From Maritalea mobilis (lineage in GTDB: Bacteria > Pseudomonadota > Alphaproteobacteria > Rhizobiales > Devosiaceae): a stretch of 64,000 bases of DNA. The notes below the pieces were generated by a model. It had not been told where the DNA came from. It worked only from the letters and a program-made list of their open reading frames with translations, and ran no database searches. The stretch lies in assembly GCF_004363175.1 (NCBI RefSeq), contig NZ_SNYR01000003.1, positions 191,001 to 255,000 of the forward strand, written 5' to 3'. Each line of letters opens with the position of its first letter. Positions within the stretch are counted from its first letter, which is position 1. The translations under genes and the position numbers were made by a program. Of the stretch, positions 1 to 9,977 are shown piece by piece.

Positions 1-1
1 T

Positions 2-514
2 CTGGCCAATCGTCAAGATCGGGTGATGCGCTCAATTATGGACGCCGTGGCGGCACAGTCTAAAGCGCTGCAAACGGCGGCGCAGGATATTCTCAATCAA
101 CCCGCCGTACCCACGCGCCGCTTTGTGCCACTCTCAACGCCAGAAGCCGTGTTGCTTTATGCCCGCGACTTCCTGCCATCATGGGCGGGCGCCATCTCCA
201 TCGACTTGCTGCCGATGGTATTGGTCTTGATCCTTTCGGTGGTGCATTCCGCTTCCCGTCGTGAAGCCCGCACCTTGGACGTGGCAGATAAAATCACCGC
301 CGCTGAAATGATGCGCGCCGTGGCCCTGTTCCGCGACATGAATGCCGATCTGCCACCTGAGCAGGTCCAAAAAGCCATCGAGCATGCCGCGAAAGAAAAG
401 CTGCCTGACGATGAAAAGCCCACCGCAGCCAAAGAGGATGCATCTAAAGACGAGCCAACTGACACAGAACCACGTGACGACAACATCACGCCCCTGCGCG
501 ACAATAAGAAATAA
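2..514 (+). CDS. Membrane protein of unknown function, 5' truncated by the window edge
   Basis: The reading frame is open back to the first bases of the window, so the visible 170 or so residues are only the C-terminal part and no start codon can be assigned. One hydrophobic segment is visible at about residues 60-80 (around WAGAISIDLLPMVLVLILS), followed by an alpha-helical stretch and a strongly charged, Lys/Asp/Glu-rich tail. The tail is therefore probably cytoplasmic or at least soluble. The stop codon is 3 bases before the ATG of the ClpP-like gene, so the two are very likely co-transcribed and may work together at the membrane. I do not recognise the family, and the missing N-terminal part may hold the defining domain. 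Confidence 0.7.
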   Translation: MANRQDRVMRSIMDAVAAQSKALQTAAQDILNQPAVPTRRFVPLSTPEAVLLYARDFLPSWAGAISIDLLPMVLVLILSVVHSASRREARTLDVADKITAAEMMRAVALFRDMNADLPPEQVQKAIEHAAKEKLPDDEKPTAAKEDASKDEPTDTEPRDDNITPLRDNKK

Positions 515-517
515 CTT

Positions 518-1300
518 ATGAGCACCAGCACCAAGACGCGAATTTGGCTTGACGATGGCCGCTTAATGCGGGTGGTCTTCTTCGTGCTGTTGTTCGCCAC
601 AGCAATCATTCTGTGGCTCGATTTTGATCAGCTTTACAGTCAGCAATCTGACGCGCCCTACAATCCGCAGCAAGGCGACACGCCCATTTTGCCTTCGGTT
701 GATCGGCCTGAAATCAACCCGAACGATCCGCAATTTGCCCCCAATGAGCGCGTGGAACTCCCACGCGAGACGCTGCAACAGCCGCTGACCGCCACATTGG
801 AATCCGGCAAATTGCTCTCGCTTCAAGGTGCTATTGATGTTGGCTCATTCGCCCGGCTAGAGCCTGAACTCACACGCATGGCTGAATATGTAGAATGGGT
901 TGAAATCAACTCCCCTGGCGGGTCCGTTGATGATGCTTTGGCCTTGGCCAAATTGGTGCGCGAACTTGACCTTAATGTGCGTGTGCCTGCAGGTGGCTAC
1001 TGCGCCTCCTCCTGCCCGCTCATCTTTGCCGCGGGGGTAAAGCGCGATATGCACCAACGCGCCAATGTCGGCGTCCATCAAATCTACGTCCCTGCCAACG
1101 ATCCGAACGCCAATCGCAACCCGGCGCAAGCCATGTCAGATGCCCAATCCATCACCGCGCGGATCACCAAGCATTTGGTCGATATGGGGGTGGATGGCGC
1201 GATGTGGGTGCACGCCCTCGAAACACCGCCTCAGCGGCTTTACTACTTCACCACAGAGGAAGCCAAATCCTACAAATTGGCCACACTCATCTCAAAATAA
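518..1300 (+). CDS. Membrane-anchored ClpP-like (COG3904-type) protein
   Basis: A 260-residue protein with an N-terminal membrane anchor (about residues 18-35) followed by a proline-rich linker and a ClpP/crotonase-like fold. The signature SPGGSVDDALALA (about residues 130-142) is the oxyanion-type loop of ClpP-like serine proteases, CASSCPLIFAAG (about 163-174) carries the candidate nucleophile serine between two cysteines, and VGVHQIY supplies a candidate histidine. This is the pattern of the predicted periplasmic COG3904 group, whose members resemble ClpP but mostly lack experimental proof of proteolysis. It follows the truncated membrane protein by 3 bases, so a two-gene unit is likely. 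Substrate unknown; the fold call is firm, the enzymatic activity is inferred. Confidence 0.75.
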   Translation: MSTSTKTRIWLDDGRLMRVVFFVLLFATAIILWLDFDQLYSQQSDAPYNPQQGDTPILPSVDRPEINPNDPQFAPNERVELPRETLQQPLTATLESGKLLSLQGAIDVGSFARLEPELTRMAEYVEWVEINSPGGSVDDALALAKLVRELDLNVRVPAGGYCASSCPLIFAAGVKRDMHQRANVGVHQIYVPANDPNANRNPAQAMSDAQSITARITKHLVDMGVDGAMWVHALETPPQRLYYFTTEEAKSYKLATLISK

Positions 1301-1326
1301 AAGCCCCTCGCAAATGCAAGGGGCTT
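1301..1326 (-). terminator. Rho-independent terminator of leuC
   Basis: Perfect 8-bp inverted repeat AAGCCCCT / AGGGGCTT with a 10-base loop. Read on the minus strand it is followed by TTTATTTTG, so it best serves leuC, which ends 29 bases upstream on that strand; it could also stop transcription of the plus-strand ClpP-like gene. Confidence 0.75.
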
Positions 1327-1354
1327 CCAAGAATTCTTTGCCGAAGCGACACGC

Positions 1355-2758
1355 TTAGATATCGCGCACATCCACAAAACGACCTGCTACTGCAGCAGCT
1401 GCCGCCATAGACGGTGACACAAGGTGTGTCCGGCCTTTAAAGCCCTGACGGCCTTCAAAGTTACGGTTTGACGTTGAGGCACAGCGCTCGCCCGGCTTCA
1501 ACTTATCCGCATTCATCGCCAAGCACATGGAGCAGCCCGGCTCACGCCATTCGCAACCCGCTTCAATGAAGATTTTGTCCAAACCTTCTTCTTCCGCCTG
1601 CGCTTTCACCAAGCCAGAACCCGGCACGATCATCACATTCACGCCATCTGCAACTTTCTTGCCTTTCAGCACTTCTGCGGCTGCCCGGAAATCTTCGATC
1701 CGGCCATTGGTGCAAGACCCGATAAACACGCGATCAATCGTAATGTCAGTGATTTTAGTGCCTGGCTTCAGGCCCATATATTCCAACGCCCGCCATTTTG
1801 AAGCGCGTGTGTTTTCATTTTCAATATCGTCAGGATTTGGCACCACGCCATTGACCGAAACCACATCTTCTGGGCTAGAGCCCCAAGTCACGATTGGTGG
1901 CAAGTCAGATGCATCAAGGGTGATTTCCTTGTCAAACTTTGCGCCTTCATCCGTGTGCAATGTGCTCCAATAGGCTTTCGCCATTTCAAAGGCTTCGCCT
2001 TTTGGCGCCCGTGGGCGGCCTTCAATATAATCGAAAGTCTTTTGGTCTGGTGCAATCAAGCCAGCGCGCGCACCCGCTTCGATTGACATGTTACAGACGG
2101 TCATCCGGCCTTCCATAGAAAGCTCTTGAATGGCTTCGCCCGCATATTCGATCACATGGCCTGTGCCGCCCGCTGTGCCGATCTCGCCGATAATCGCCAA
2201 AACAATATCTTTCGCGGTCACGCCTTTTGGCAATTTGCCATTCACAGTAACGCGCATATTTTTAGCTTTAGACTGGATCAATGTTTGCGTTGCCAACACA
2301 TGCTCAACTTCTGATGTGCCGATACCGTGCGCCAATGCGCCAAATGCACCATGGGTTGAGGTGTGGCTATCGCCGCACACAATGGTCATGCCCGGCAGGG
2401 TGAAGCCTTGCTCTGGGCCAACAATGTGCACAACGCCTTGGCGCTTATCCAACTCGTTGAAATATTCAACGTCGAAATCCGCAGCATTCTTCGCCAATGT
2501 TTCCACTTGCAATTTGCTGTCTGGATCATCAATGCCCTGCGAGCGATCGGTTGTCGGCACATTGTGGTCAACCACGGCCAATGTGCGCTGCGGCGCCCGC
2601 ACTTTGCGGCCAGCCAAACGCAGGCCTTCAAACGCTTGTGGACTTGTCACCTCATGCACAAGGTGACGATCAATATAAAGAAGGCTTGTGCCATCTTCAT
2701 TATTGGTCACCAAGTGATCGTCCCAAATCTTGTCATAAAGCGTACGTGGATTGCCCAT
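1355..2758 (-). CDS. leuC: 3-isopropylmalate dehydratase large subunit
   Basis: LeuC isomerises 2-isopropylmalate to 3-isopropylmalate in leucine biosynthesis, acting with the small subunit LeuD, which is not in the window. The protein has the aconitase-family layout at full length, and the [4Fe-4S] ligands are visible: the cysteine in IGSCTNGR (about residue 350) and two in [11 protein letters not shown] (about residues 410-415). I start at the ATG that gives [15 protein letters not shown], the usual N-terminus of the family, with a GAAAGA stretch before it; an in-frame ATG 21 bases upstream is possible but has no ribosome site. The gene is divergent from the glutamate dehydrogenase gene and ends in a strong terminator, so it is probably monocistronic. 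Confidence 0.96.
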   Translation of the reverse strand: MGNPRTLYDKIWDDHLVTNNEDGTSLLYIDRHLVHEVTSPQAFEGLRLAGRKVRAPQRTLAVVDHNVPTTDRSQGIDDPDSKLQVETLAKNAADFDVEYFNELDKRQGVVHIVGPEQGFTLPGMTIVCGDSHTSTHGAFGALAHGIGTSEVEHVLATQTLIQSKAKNMRVTVNGKLPKGVTAKDIVLAIIGEIGTAGGTGHVIEYAGEAIQELSMEGRMTVCNMSIEAGARAGLIAPDQKTFDYIEGRPRAPKGEAFEMAKAYWSTLHTDEGAKFDKEITLDASDLPPIVTWGSSPEDVVSVNGVVPNPDDIENENTRASKWRALEYMGLKPGTKITDITIDRVFIGSCTNGRIEDFRAAAEVLKGKKVADGVNVMIVPGSGLVKAQAEEEGLDKIFIEAGCEWREPGCSMCLAMNADKLKPGERCASTSNRNFEGRQGFKGRTHLVSPSMAAAAAVAGRFVDVRDI

Positions 2759-2797
2759 TTTATGCAGTCTTTCATTCAAAATTGCCTGATTAAAGTC

Positions 2798-2826
2798 GTT
2801 CTAAAACCAGCGCAAAGCGCGGTCAA
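2798..2826 (-). promoter_or_regulatory. Predicted sigma-70-type promoter of leuC
   Basis: Minus strand: TTGACC (2826-2821), 17-base spacer, TAGAAC (2803-2798), placing the start of transcription near 2791, about 33 bases before the chosen leuC ATG. No leader peptide or attenuator was evident. Prediction from sequence only. Confidence 0.45.
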
Positions 2827-2981
2827 GTCACGATCAGGGCATATTCGTCCACCAGACATGGGCCAAAGGTATGAAATTGGCGTGCAAATTTAACGTGGAA
2901 CCCACCCAAAAAGACTACTGACTTTCTTTACTATCCCTGTTTAAACTCAACATAATTAAAATCAAAAAGGGGATACCCAAA

Positions 2982-5900
2982 ATGGCGCAGGCCACGAGCG
3001 CTTACAAGTCTCAGCTCATCGAACTTGCACAATCCAAAAGTCTCACCGATCAAAGTTTTTTGAACTTTCTTGGCCATCTGGTGAACTCCATCGACGACAG
3101 CGATTTGAAGAACAAGGATTTGTCCGAACTGCTCGACGCTGCCAAAAGAGCCTATGATCAATTAGGTCAACGCAGCGCCCACCAACATCACATCTCCAAT
3201 TGGGCACCTGAAGATGCCCACAATGACCACATTGTTGATGCGTTTAATGAAGATATGCCCTTCATTGTCGATAGTGGCCTTGCCGCCATTCGCGCATCCG
3301 GTGCGGATATTATTCTGTTTGCCCACCCGATTTTGCCCGTGCGCAAAACCGAGCATGGCATCGAAGTGCTCGAAAAATTCGAAGAAGGCGTGCAAAAAGA
3401 AAGCCTATTGCATGTGCATTATCGCCCAGGCCTGAGCGCCAACAACCAGCAAGTGCTGGTGGAAGAGCTCGACAATGCCTTGGTGCAGGTGCGCCACGCG
3501 GTGAATGGCTGGCGCCCCATGTTGGAAAAGCTGGGTGAAACCGTGCGCCGCTATCGCGACAATCCTCCACGGATTGACGAAGCGGTGCTGGCAGAAAGCA
3601 TGCACTTTTTGGGCTGGCTGGCAGACCATAATTTCACCTTTTTGGGCATGCGCGAATATCGGTTGCAGGACCAGAACGGCACCCCGCATTTGGAACCCTT
3701 GCCCGAAAGTGGCTTGGGCATTTTGAAAGACCCTGACCTATATTTCCTACGTCACGGTTCAGACTATGTGGAAATGACAGATCAGCACGTGGCGTTCTTG
3801 CAAAAATCAGAGCCGCTAATGGTCACCAAAGCCAACATCAAATCTGTCGTGCACCGCCGTGTGCACATGGATTATGTGGGCGTTAAATTGTTTGACGAGC
3901 AGGGCAATCTATCCGGCGAACTTCGGATTTTGGGCCTGTTCACATCCATGTCCTTGGCCACGCCACACACCTCTGTGCCGCTTTTGCGCCGCAAGGTGAT
4001 GCATGTCATGCAACGCTCTGGACATTCTCCAAATTCCCACTCCGGCAAAGCCTTGATGAACGCTTTGGACAATTATCCGCGCGAGGAATTGTTCCAGATC
4101 GACGAAAAGCTGCTCTATGAGTTTGCCACCACCATTTCAGAGTTGGCAGACCGGCCGCGCGTGCGGGTGCTGCCGCGTATAGATCCGTTCGACAACTTCG
4201 TGTCGGTGCTGCTGTTTATGGCGCGGGATAAATATAACTCGCATATCCGTAAGCAAGTGGGCGAATATCTGGCCGAAAAATATGATGCCCGGGTTTCTGC
4301 CTTTTATCCAAATTTCCCAGAAGGTGAGTTGGCTTCCGTTCACTTCATTCTTGGCCGCAATGGCGGGAAAACACCGCAGCCAGATCGGGACGAGTTGGAA
4401 GAGCACATCACCAACCTCACCCGTTCCTATGGGGATTGGTTGGCCTCTTTGGTGAAAGACCCACGGTCAATCGCCAGCTATGTGAATGCCTTCACCAATG
4501 CCTATCAGGAAAAATATGCCCACGAAGAAGCATTGGTGGATATTGAGCATTTCAAACAACTTGATGATGACATCAAAATCGGTGTGCGGTTGGACAAACA
4601 TGCCCGCCGCGAAAATGCCTATTCGCTCAAGCTTTATCATCGCTCAACCGCCATTCCATTGAGTGCGCGGGTGCCACTGCTGGAGAATTTCGGCTTTAGC
4701 GTGGTTAATGAACGGACCTATACGGTTTCGCCCGAAGGGGAAGAAGAACGTGTGCTCCACGATATGACCCTCAAGGTTGAAGATTTCGAAGGTGATCTCA
4801 CCGAAATCTCTGATGTGATTGAACGCGCAATCAAAGCCGTTTGGTACAAAGAAGCTGAAAATGATGGCTATAACCGTCTGGCGCTCTTCGCGGCCATGTC
4901 ATGGGACAATATCGCCATCATCCGCGCCCTATCGCGCTATTTGAAACAGGCCGACATCACCTATTCCCAACGCTATATGTGGGAAACTTTGTCCAAGCAT
5001 CCGCTGACGGCAAAAGCGATTGTTGATCTGTTCCACGCGCGCCACAACCCGAACTTCAACGGCGATGCGCAACTTGTTGAGCAAAATGCCCGCGAAACCA
5101 TCAAGCAGACGCTAGATCAAATCACCAGCTTGGATGATGACACCATCTTCCGCCGCTTCGTGAACTTGGTCGATTCGAGCTTGCGCACCAACTTCTTCCA
5201 ACGCCCGAACGGACAACGGCGTCCGGCCCTGGCCATCAAATTTGACGCATCCAAAGTCAAAGGCCTGCCCGATCCACGTCCATTCCGCGAAATCTTCGTC
5301 TATAGCCCACGGGTTGAAGGCGTGCATTTGCGGGGCGGCATGATTGCCCGGGGCGGCTTGCGCTGGTCAGATCGACCTGAAGATTTCCGCACCGAAGTGT
5401 TGGGCTTGGTCAAAGCGCAAATGGTGAAAAACGCGGTGATCGTGCCTGTGGGCGCGAAGGGCGGCTTTGTGCCAAAGCAAATGCCAGCCAACCCAACGCG
5501 AGAAGAATTTATGGCCGAAGGCACTGCCAGCTATAAAATCTTTATCGGCTCATTGCTCGACATCACCGACAATCTGGATATGGACGAAATCATTCCACCG
5601 GAAAATGTAAACCGGTTGGATGGCGATGATCCCTATTTGGTGGTGGCTGCCGATAAAGGCACCGCAACCTTCTCCGACACCGCCAACGCCATTTCTGACG
5701 AGCGCAATTTCTGGCTCGGCGACGCTTTCGCCTCTGGCGGCTCTGTGGGTTATGACCATAAAAAAATGGGCATCACGGCCCGGGGTGGCTGGGAAGCGGT
5801 GAAACGCCACTTCCGCGAGATGGATCATGACATTCAGTCAGTTCCGTTCACCGCTGTTGGCGTGGGCGATATGTCCGGCGACGTGTTCGGCAATGGCATG

Positions 5901-7739
5901 CTTTTGTCACGCCAAACCAAATTGGTTGCCGCATTCGATCACCGCGACATCTTTATCGATCCGAATCCAGATCCAGCCTCCTCTTTCGAAGAGCGGAAGC
6001 GCTTGTTTGAAATGGGCCGGTCCTCTTGGCAGGATTATGACCAAACCAAGCTCTCAGCTGGTGGCGGTATTTATCCGCGATCTTCAAAATCCATCACAAT
6101 TTCACCAGAAGCAAAAGCTGCGCTTGGCATTGAGCAAGACCAGCTGAGCCCCAATGAATTGATGTTGGCCATTTTGAAATCTAAGGCCGATCTATTGTGG
6201 TTCGGCGGCATCGGCACCTATGTCCGCGCCTCAACTGAAAGCAATGCCGACGTGGGCGACCGCGCCAATGACGCAATCCGCATCACGGGCAGTGAAGTGG
6301 GCGCCAAAGTGATCGGCGAAGGCGCCAATTTGGGCACGACCCAATTGGGTCGTGTTGAGTTTGCCCAGCATGGCGGCCGCATCAACACTGATGCGATTGA
6401 CAACTCTGCCGGCGTGAATTCGTCTGACTTGGAAGTGAACATCAAAATTGCTTTGGGCAGCTTGGTACGCGATGGGCAAATGGATATGCCACAGCGCAAC
6501 AGCTTCTTAGCCGAAATGACCGATGAAGTTGCTGAATTGTGCTTGCGCAACAACTATTTGCAAACCTTGGCCATCTCTCTGGCCGAACGGCGCAATGTGG
6601 CTGATTTGCCGTACCATGCAGACTTCATCAAATCGCTTGAAGCTGCGGGCCAGTTGAACCGCAAGGTTGAATATTTGCCCAAGCATGTGGATTTGATGGA
6701 ACGCGAAACCCATAATCGCGGGATGACCCGTCCGGAATTGGCGGTGATTTTGGCCTATGCCAAAAACACGCTTTACGCCAAATTGCTGGAATCTGACGTG
6801 CCGGACGATCCATATTTGGGCAAAGAACTGTTCCGTTACTTCCCAGAACAATTGACAGCAACTTATCCGGACACGATCACCAACCACCGCTTGCGGCGCG
6901 AGGTGATTGCCACGGTGCTATCAAATGCCATGATCAACCGGGGCGGGCCAGATTTTGTGCACCGCATTGCATCTTCCACTGGTGCCGATCCGGCGCAAGT
7001 GGCCGCTGCCTATGCGGCTGCCCGCGATAGTTTCGGCCTAACCGATATGAATGCCGCCATTGATGAGTTGGACAATAAAATGTCCGGCCAAACTCAATTG
7101 GCCCTTTATGATGAGTTGCGCTCATTGTTGTTGCAGCAATCCGCTTGGTTCATCCGAAATGTCAATTTTGATGACGGCATTTCAAAAGTGGTCGAACGTT
7201 ACGGCACGGGCATCAACACAATTCGCGGCATGTTGGACGAAATTTTGCCAGCCTTCATCAAGCAAAGTGTTGAAGAGCAAACCGCAAGCTTTGTGAAAGG
7301 CGGTGCACCGCAAACCTTGGCCAAGCGGGTGGCGCAGCTTTCTGCCCTCACTTTGGCCACCGAGATTGTGCTGATTGCGGAAAGGGCAGAAACAAGCGTT
7401 GAAAACGCTGCCCGCGCCTATTTCGCCATCTTAGAAAACTTCAAGCTGGGCCGCATCACAGAGCAGGTCAACACCATCGAGGTACATGATTATTATGACC
7501 GGATGGCGCTTGACCGGGCCATGACCAACCTGATCCGCGCCCAGCGCGACATCACGTTGGACGTGCTGGCCTTTGATGCCAATGATGTCAAAAAGGCCTT
7601 TGCCGATTGGAACAATGCCCGCTCTGCTGATATTTCGCGCACCCGCGAGATGGTGGAAAACATCACCGACAGCACCTTGGGCGTGTCCAAGCTCTCGGTG
7701 GCAGCGGGTCTTTTGTCTGATTTGGCAAAGGGCAATTGA
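2982..7739 (+). CDS. gdhZ: NAD-specific glutamate dehydrogenase, large (about 180 kDa) type
   Basis: Catalyses reversible oxidative deamination of glutamate to 2-oxoglutarate and ammonia with NAD, mainly a catabolic route linking amino acids to the TCA cycle. At 1585 residues it matches the large L_180-type bacterial enzyme, which has long N-terminal regulatory (ACT-like) regions ahead of the catalytic core. Core signatures include GGLRWSDRPEDFRTEV and VGAKGGF (about residues 790-830), GVGDMSGDVFGNGMLLS (about 960-975) in the dehydrogenase region, and GEGANLG (about 1110). The ATG is preceded by AAAAGGGG. The stop codon overlaps the start of the downstream MFS permease (TGATG), so the two genes are translationally coupled. 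No frameshift seen. Confidence 0.97.
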   Translation: MAQATSAYKSQLIELAQSKSLTDQSFLNFLGHLVNSIDDSDLKNKDLSELLDAAKRAYDQLGQRSAHQHHISNWAPEDAHNDHIVDAFNEDMPFIVDSGLAAIRASGADIILFAHPILPVRKTEHGIEVLEKFEEGVQKESLLHVHYRPGLSANNQQVLVEELDNALVQVRHAVNGWRPMLEKLGETVRRYRDNPPRIDEAVLAESMHFLGWLADHNFTFLGMREYRLQDQNGTPHLEPLPESGLGILKDPDLYFLRHGSDYVEMTDQHVAFLQKSEPLMVTKANIKSVVHRRVHMDYVGVKLFDEQGNLSGELRILGLFTSMSLATPHTSVPLLRRKVMHVMQRSGHSPNSHSGKALMNALDNYPREELFQIDEKLLYEFATTISELADRPRVRVLPRIDPFDNFVSVLLFMARDKYNSHIRKQVGEYLAEKYDARVSAFYPNFPEGELASVHFILGRNGGKTPQPDRDELEEHITNLTRSYGDWLASLVKDPRSIASYVNAFTNAYQEKYAHEEALVDIEHFKQLDDDIKIGVRLDKHARRENAYSLKLYHRSTAIPLSARVPLLENFGFSVVNERTYTVSPEGEEERVLHDMTLKVEDFEGDLTEISDVIERAIKAVWYKEAENDGYNRLALFAAMSWDNIAIIRALSRYLKQADITYSQRYMWETLSKHPLTAKAIVDLFHARHNPNFNGDAQLVEQNARETIKQTLDQITSLDDDTIFRRFVNLVDSSLRTNFFQRPNGQRRPALAIKFDASKVKGLPDPRPFREIFVYSPRVEGVHLRGGMIARGGLRWSDRPEDFRTEVLGLVKAQMVKNAVIVPVGAKGGFVPKQMPANPTREEFMAEGTASYKIFIGSLLDITDNLDMDEIIPPENVNRLDGDDPYLVVAADKGTATFSDTANAISDERNFWLGDAFASGGSVGYDHKKMGITARGGWEAVKRHFREMDHDIQSVPFTAVGVGDMSGDVFGNGMLLSRQTKLVAAFDHRDIFIDPNPDPASSFEERKRLFEMGRSSWQDYDQTKLSAGGGIYPRSSKSITISPEAKAALGIEQDQLSPNELMLAILKSKADLLWFGGIGTYVRASTESNADVGDRANDAIRITGSEVGAKVIGEGANLGTTQLGRVEFAQHGGRINTDAIDNSAGVNSSDLEVNIKIALGSLVRDGQMDMPQRNSFLAEMTDEVAELCLRNNYLQTLAISLAERRNVADLPYHADFIKSLEAAGQLNRKVEYLPKHVDLMERETHNRGMTRPELAVILAYAKNTLYAKLLESDVPDDPYLGKELFRYFPEQLTATYPDTITNHRLRREVIATVLSNAMINRGGPDFVHRIASSTGADPAQVAAAYAAARDSFGLTDMNAAIDELDNKMSGQTQLALYDELRSLLLQQSAWFIRNVNFDDGISKVVERYGTGINTIRGMLDEILPAFIKQSVEEQTASFVKGGAPQTLAKRVAQLSALTLATEIVLIAERAETSVENAARAYFAILENFKLGRITEQVNTIEVHDYYDRMALDRAMTNLIRAQRDITLDVLAFDANDVKKAFADWNNARSADISRTREMVENITDSTLGVSKLSVAAGLLSDLAKGN

Positions 7740-9091
7740 TGAGCAGCTCACCCGCAATTTCAAGCCCGGCGCATCATCGCGCCGGGCAATTTTCTTGGAT
7801 GCTGTTCGACTTTGCGGCACAGCCCTTCCATACGCTTATTCTAACCTTTATTTTCGCCCCCTATTTCGCCGCCTATCTCAGCCCAAACGCTGTAGATGGC
7901 CAGGCCATGTGGGGCTATGCCATTGGCATCGGCGGTTTTGTTATCGCCATTCTCGCCCCGATTTTGGGCGCCATGTCTGATACAACAGGCCCGCGCAAAC
8001 CCTATATCGCCTTCTTTTCCATCTTTGCCGTGCTCGGCTCAGTGCTGATGTACTTTGCAGCCCCCGGCACAGAAAATGGCGTCCTGTTCGCCGTCGTCGG
8101 CGTATTCCTCGCCATTATTGGCTTTGAATTTGCCACCATCTTCAACAATGCCATGATGCCCAATCTGGTAAAGGATGAAGATTTGGGCCTGCTCTCTGGC
8201 TTTGGTTGGGCCTTGGGCTATGTTGGCGGCATTCTGACGCTGATCATTATGCTCACCATGATGTCGGCCTCCGCTGAAACGGGCAAAACCCTCATCGGCC
8301 TCGACCCCATCTTTGGGCTAGACCCAACCCTTCATGAAGGTGACCGTGCGTCAGGCCCCTTCACCGCGCTTTGGTATTTGATCTTCATCATCCCGCTATT
8401 TTTGTTCACACCAGATACGCCGAAAATTGAGCGCACCAAAAATGCGGTTCAACAAGGCCTGCGCAAACTGGTCACAACCCTAAAAAGCCTCCCCCAGCGC
8501 AAAAGCTATTTCGCCTATCTGCTGTCCTCCATGTTTTACCGCGATGGCCTAAACGGGCTTTACGCCTTTGGCGGCATTTATGCAGGCGGCGTGTTGGGCC
8601 TATCCATCATTCAAATTGGCGTCTTCGGCATTATTGCAGCATTGGCAGGTGCCATCGGCGCCACCATCGGTGCCTTTGCTGATCGCAATTTCGGCCCAAA
8701 AGCTGTGGTTACCATTTGCTGCATCCTGCTGATTTTGGCGTGCCTGATTGTTGTCTCAACAACCCAGCAATATGCCCTGTTTGTGATCCCGCTTGAGGCA
8801 GAAAGTACGCTACCTCTGATCATCTTCTATATTGCTGGCGCAATCATTGGTGCCGCAGGCGGTTCGGTTCAAGCCGCATCGCGCACACTGCTGGTGCGGC
8901 AAGTGCCAAAAGAAGAAGTGGCCGAAGCTTTCGGCCTCTTCGCCCTAACCGGCCGCGCCACCAGCTTCATCGCCCCGCTTAGCGTCGGCCTGATGACCAG
9001 CTGGAGCCAATCCCAACAAATCGGCATAACCCCAATCATCGTGCTGTTTGCGCTGGGGGCGTTCGGATTGCTGTTCGTGACAAAGAAATAG
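7739..9091 (+). CDS. MFS transporter, UMF1/Atg22-like family
   Basis: An integral membrane protein of about 450 residues with roughly 12 hydrophobic segments. The N-terminal WMLFDFAAQPFHTLILTFIF segment, the GAMSDTTGPRKPY loop between helices 2 and 3, and the ADRNFGPK loop in the second half are typical of the UMF1 branch of the major facilitator superfamily, related to the fungal vacuolar efflux protein Atg22. The ATG overlaps the glutamate dehydrogenase stop codon by one base (a TTG codon lies just ahead of it), so expression is coupled. Substrate cannot be told from sequence; the operon suggests a link to amino-acid catabolism, such as amino acid uptake or export, but this is inference. 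Confidence 0.85.
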   Translation: MSSSPAISSPAHHRAGQFSWMLFDFAAQPFHTLILTFIFAPYFAAYLSPNAVDGQAMWGYAIGIGGFVIAILAPILGAMSDTTGPRKPYIAFFSIFAVLGSVLMYFAAPGTENGVLFAVVGVFLAIIGFEFATIFNNAMMPNLVKDEDLGLLSGFGWALGYVGGILTLIIMLTMMSASAETGKTLIGLDPIFGLDPTLHEGDRASGPFTALWYLIFIIPLFLFTPDTPKIERTKNAVQQGLRKLVTTLKSLPQRKSYFAYLLSSMFYRDGLNGLYAFGGIYAGGVLGLSIIQIGVFGIIAALAGAIGATIGAFADRNFGPKAVVTICCILLILACLIVVSTTQQYALFVIPLEAESTLPLIIFYIAGAIIGAAGGSVQAASRTLLVRQVPKEEVAEAFGLFALTGRATSFIAPLSVGLMTSWSQSQQIGITPIIVLFALGAFGLLFVTKK

Positions 9092-9159
9092 ATTTTTTGT
9101 CTCACCGTCCGGCAATGACGTGAGAGGGTATTCCGGCACCCTGCACAGCATAAAATCAA

Positions 9160-9226
9160 GGCACCAATCGGCGGGGGTGCCGGGGACGGGAGCGAAGCGA
9201 CCGGTGGCGGCAATAAAAGACTCTGG
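9160..9226 (+). repeat. Dispersed intergenic repeat, copy 1
   Basis: Lies between the convergent MFS and ppa genes. It shares the start GGCACCAATCGGCGGGGGTG, then GGGGACGG, CCGGTGGCGGCAA and TCTGGG..TGCCGG, in the same order and spacing as the copy at 10589. The part between the shared blocks differs but can form a small hairpin in both copies. It has no coding frame with support. Confidence 0.7.
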
Positions 9227-9278
9227 GATGCCGGGGTAGCGAGCACCGCGAGCGACGGCGGCGCGTAAAAACCACAAC

Positions 9279-9305
9279 AAAAAAGGCGGACCCAAAGCCC
9301 GCCTT
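9279..9305 (-). terminator. Rho-independent terminator of ppa
   Basis: Stem AAGGCGG / CCGCCTT with a 9-base loop; on the minus strand it runs directly into a T-rich tract. It lies about 25 bases after the ppa stop codon. Confidence 0.85.
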
Positions 9306-9329
9306 CCAAAAATCAATTCCGCGAAAAAA

Positions 9330-9863
9330 TTAGCCTTCTTTTTTCGCCAACTCAACAGAGTCCATGATCACTTTGCGGGCTTCTTCAATGCCCTTAATGC
9401 CCTCGATTTTGGCCCATTTGCCAGGCTCAAGATCTTTATAGTGCGTGAAGAAGTGCTCAACTTTTTGCACTTCAATCTCAGGCATGTCAGAAATGTCTTT
9501 CACATGCTCGTAAGATTTAGTGAGCTTAGAAATTGGCAAGGCCAACAATTTCTCGTCCATGCCACCATCATCTTCCATGATCAACACGCCGATCGGACGA
9601 CATTTGATCACGGCACCTGGCATAATCGGACGTGAGTTCATCACAACAACATCCAACGGATCGCCATCACCACAAAGTGTGTTTGGCACAAAACCATAAT
9701 TGCCTGGATAGCGCATCGGGGTGTGCAAGAAGCGATCAACAAAAATCGCGCCGCTATCTTTGTCAAATTCATATTTGATTGGCTCGCCGCCAACAGGCAC
9801 TTCAATCACCACATTGATTTCTTCAGGTGGGTTTTTGCCCGCTCCAATTGCGTTCAAGTCCAT
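9330..9863 (-). CDS. ppa: Inorganic pyrophosphatase (family I)
   Basis: Hydrolyses pyrophosphate to two phosphates and so pulls biosynthetic reactions forward; soluble and Mg-dependent. The protein is the normal bacterial family I length (about 177 residues). It has the metal-binding signature [10 protein letters not shown], the YPGNYGFVP segment and the N-terminal [18 protein letters not shown] that is standard for the family. I chose the ATG giving MDLNAIGAG because GGAG lies 6 bases upstream; two in-frame Met codons lie just before it. The gene stands alone on the minus strand, convergent with the MFS gene, and has its own terminator. Confidence 0.96.
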   Translation of the reverse strand: MDLNAIGAGKNPPEEINVVIEVPVGGEPIKYEFDKDSGAIFVDRFLHTPMRYPGNYGFVPNTLCGDGDPLDVVVMNSRPIMPGAVIKCRPIGVLIMEDDGGMDEKLLALPISKLTKSYEHVKDISDMPEIEVQKVEHFFTHYKDLEPGKWAKIEGIKGIEEARKVIMDSVELAKKEG

Positions 9864-9977
9864 CATGTTCTCCATCGGTCAAATTGAACAATTGCCTGCA
9901 CTAATGCCTAGCCCTCGCCGTGATTGCAAGTCATAATCAGCCCCAAGCGATGCATTGACTGAATTTTGGAGGAGTTT

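Noticed and set aside
8869..9355. Two minus-strand frames over the end of the MFS gene and the dispersed repeat
   Set aside because: They are shadows of the MFS coding sequence extended through the repeat; Pro/Cys-rich with no start signal.
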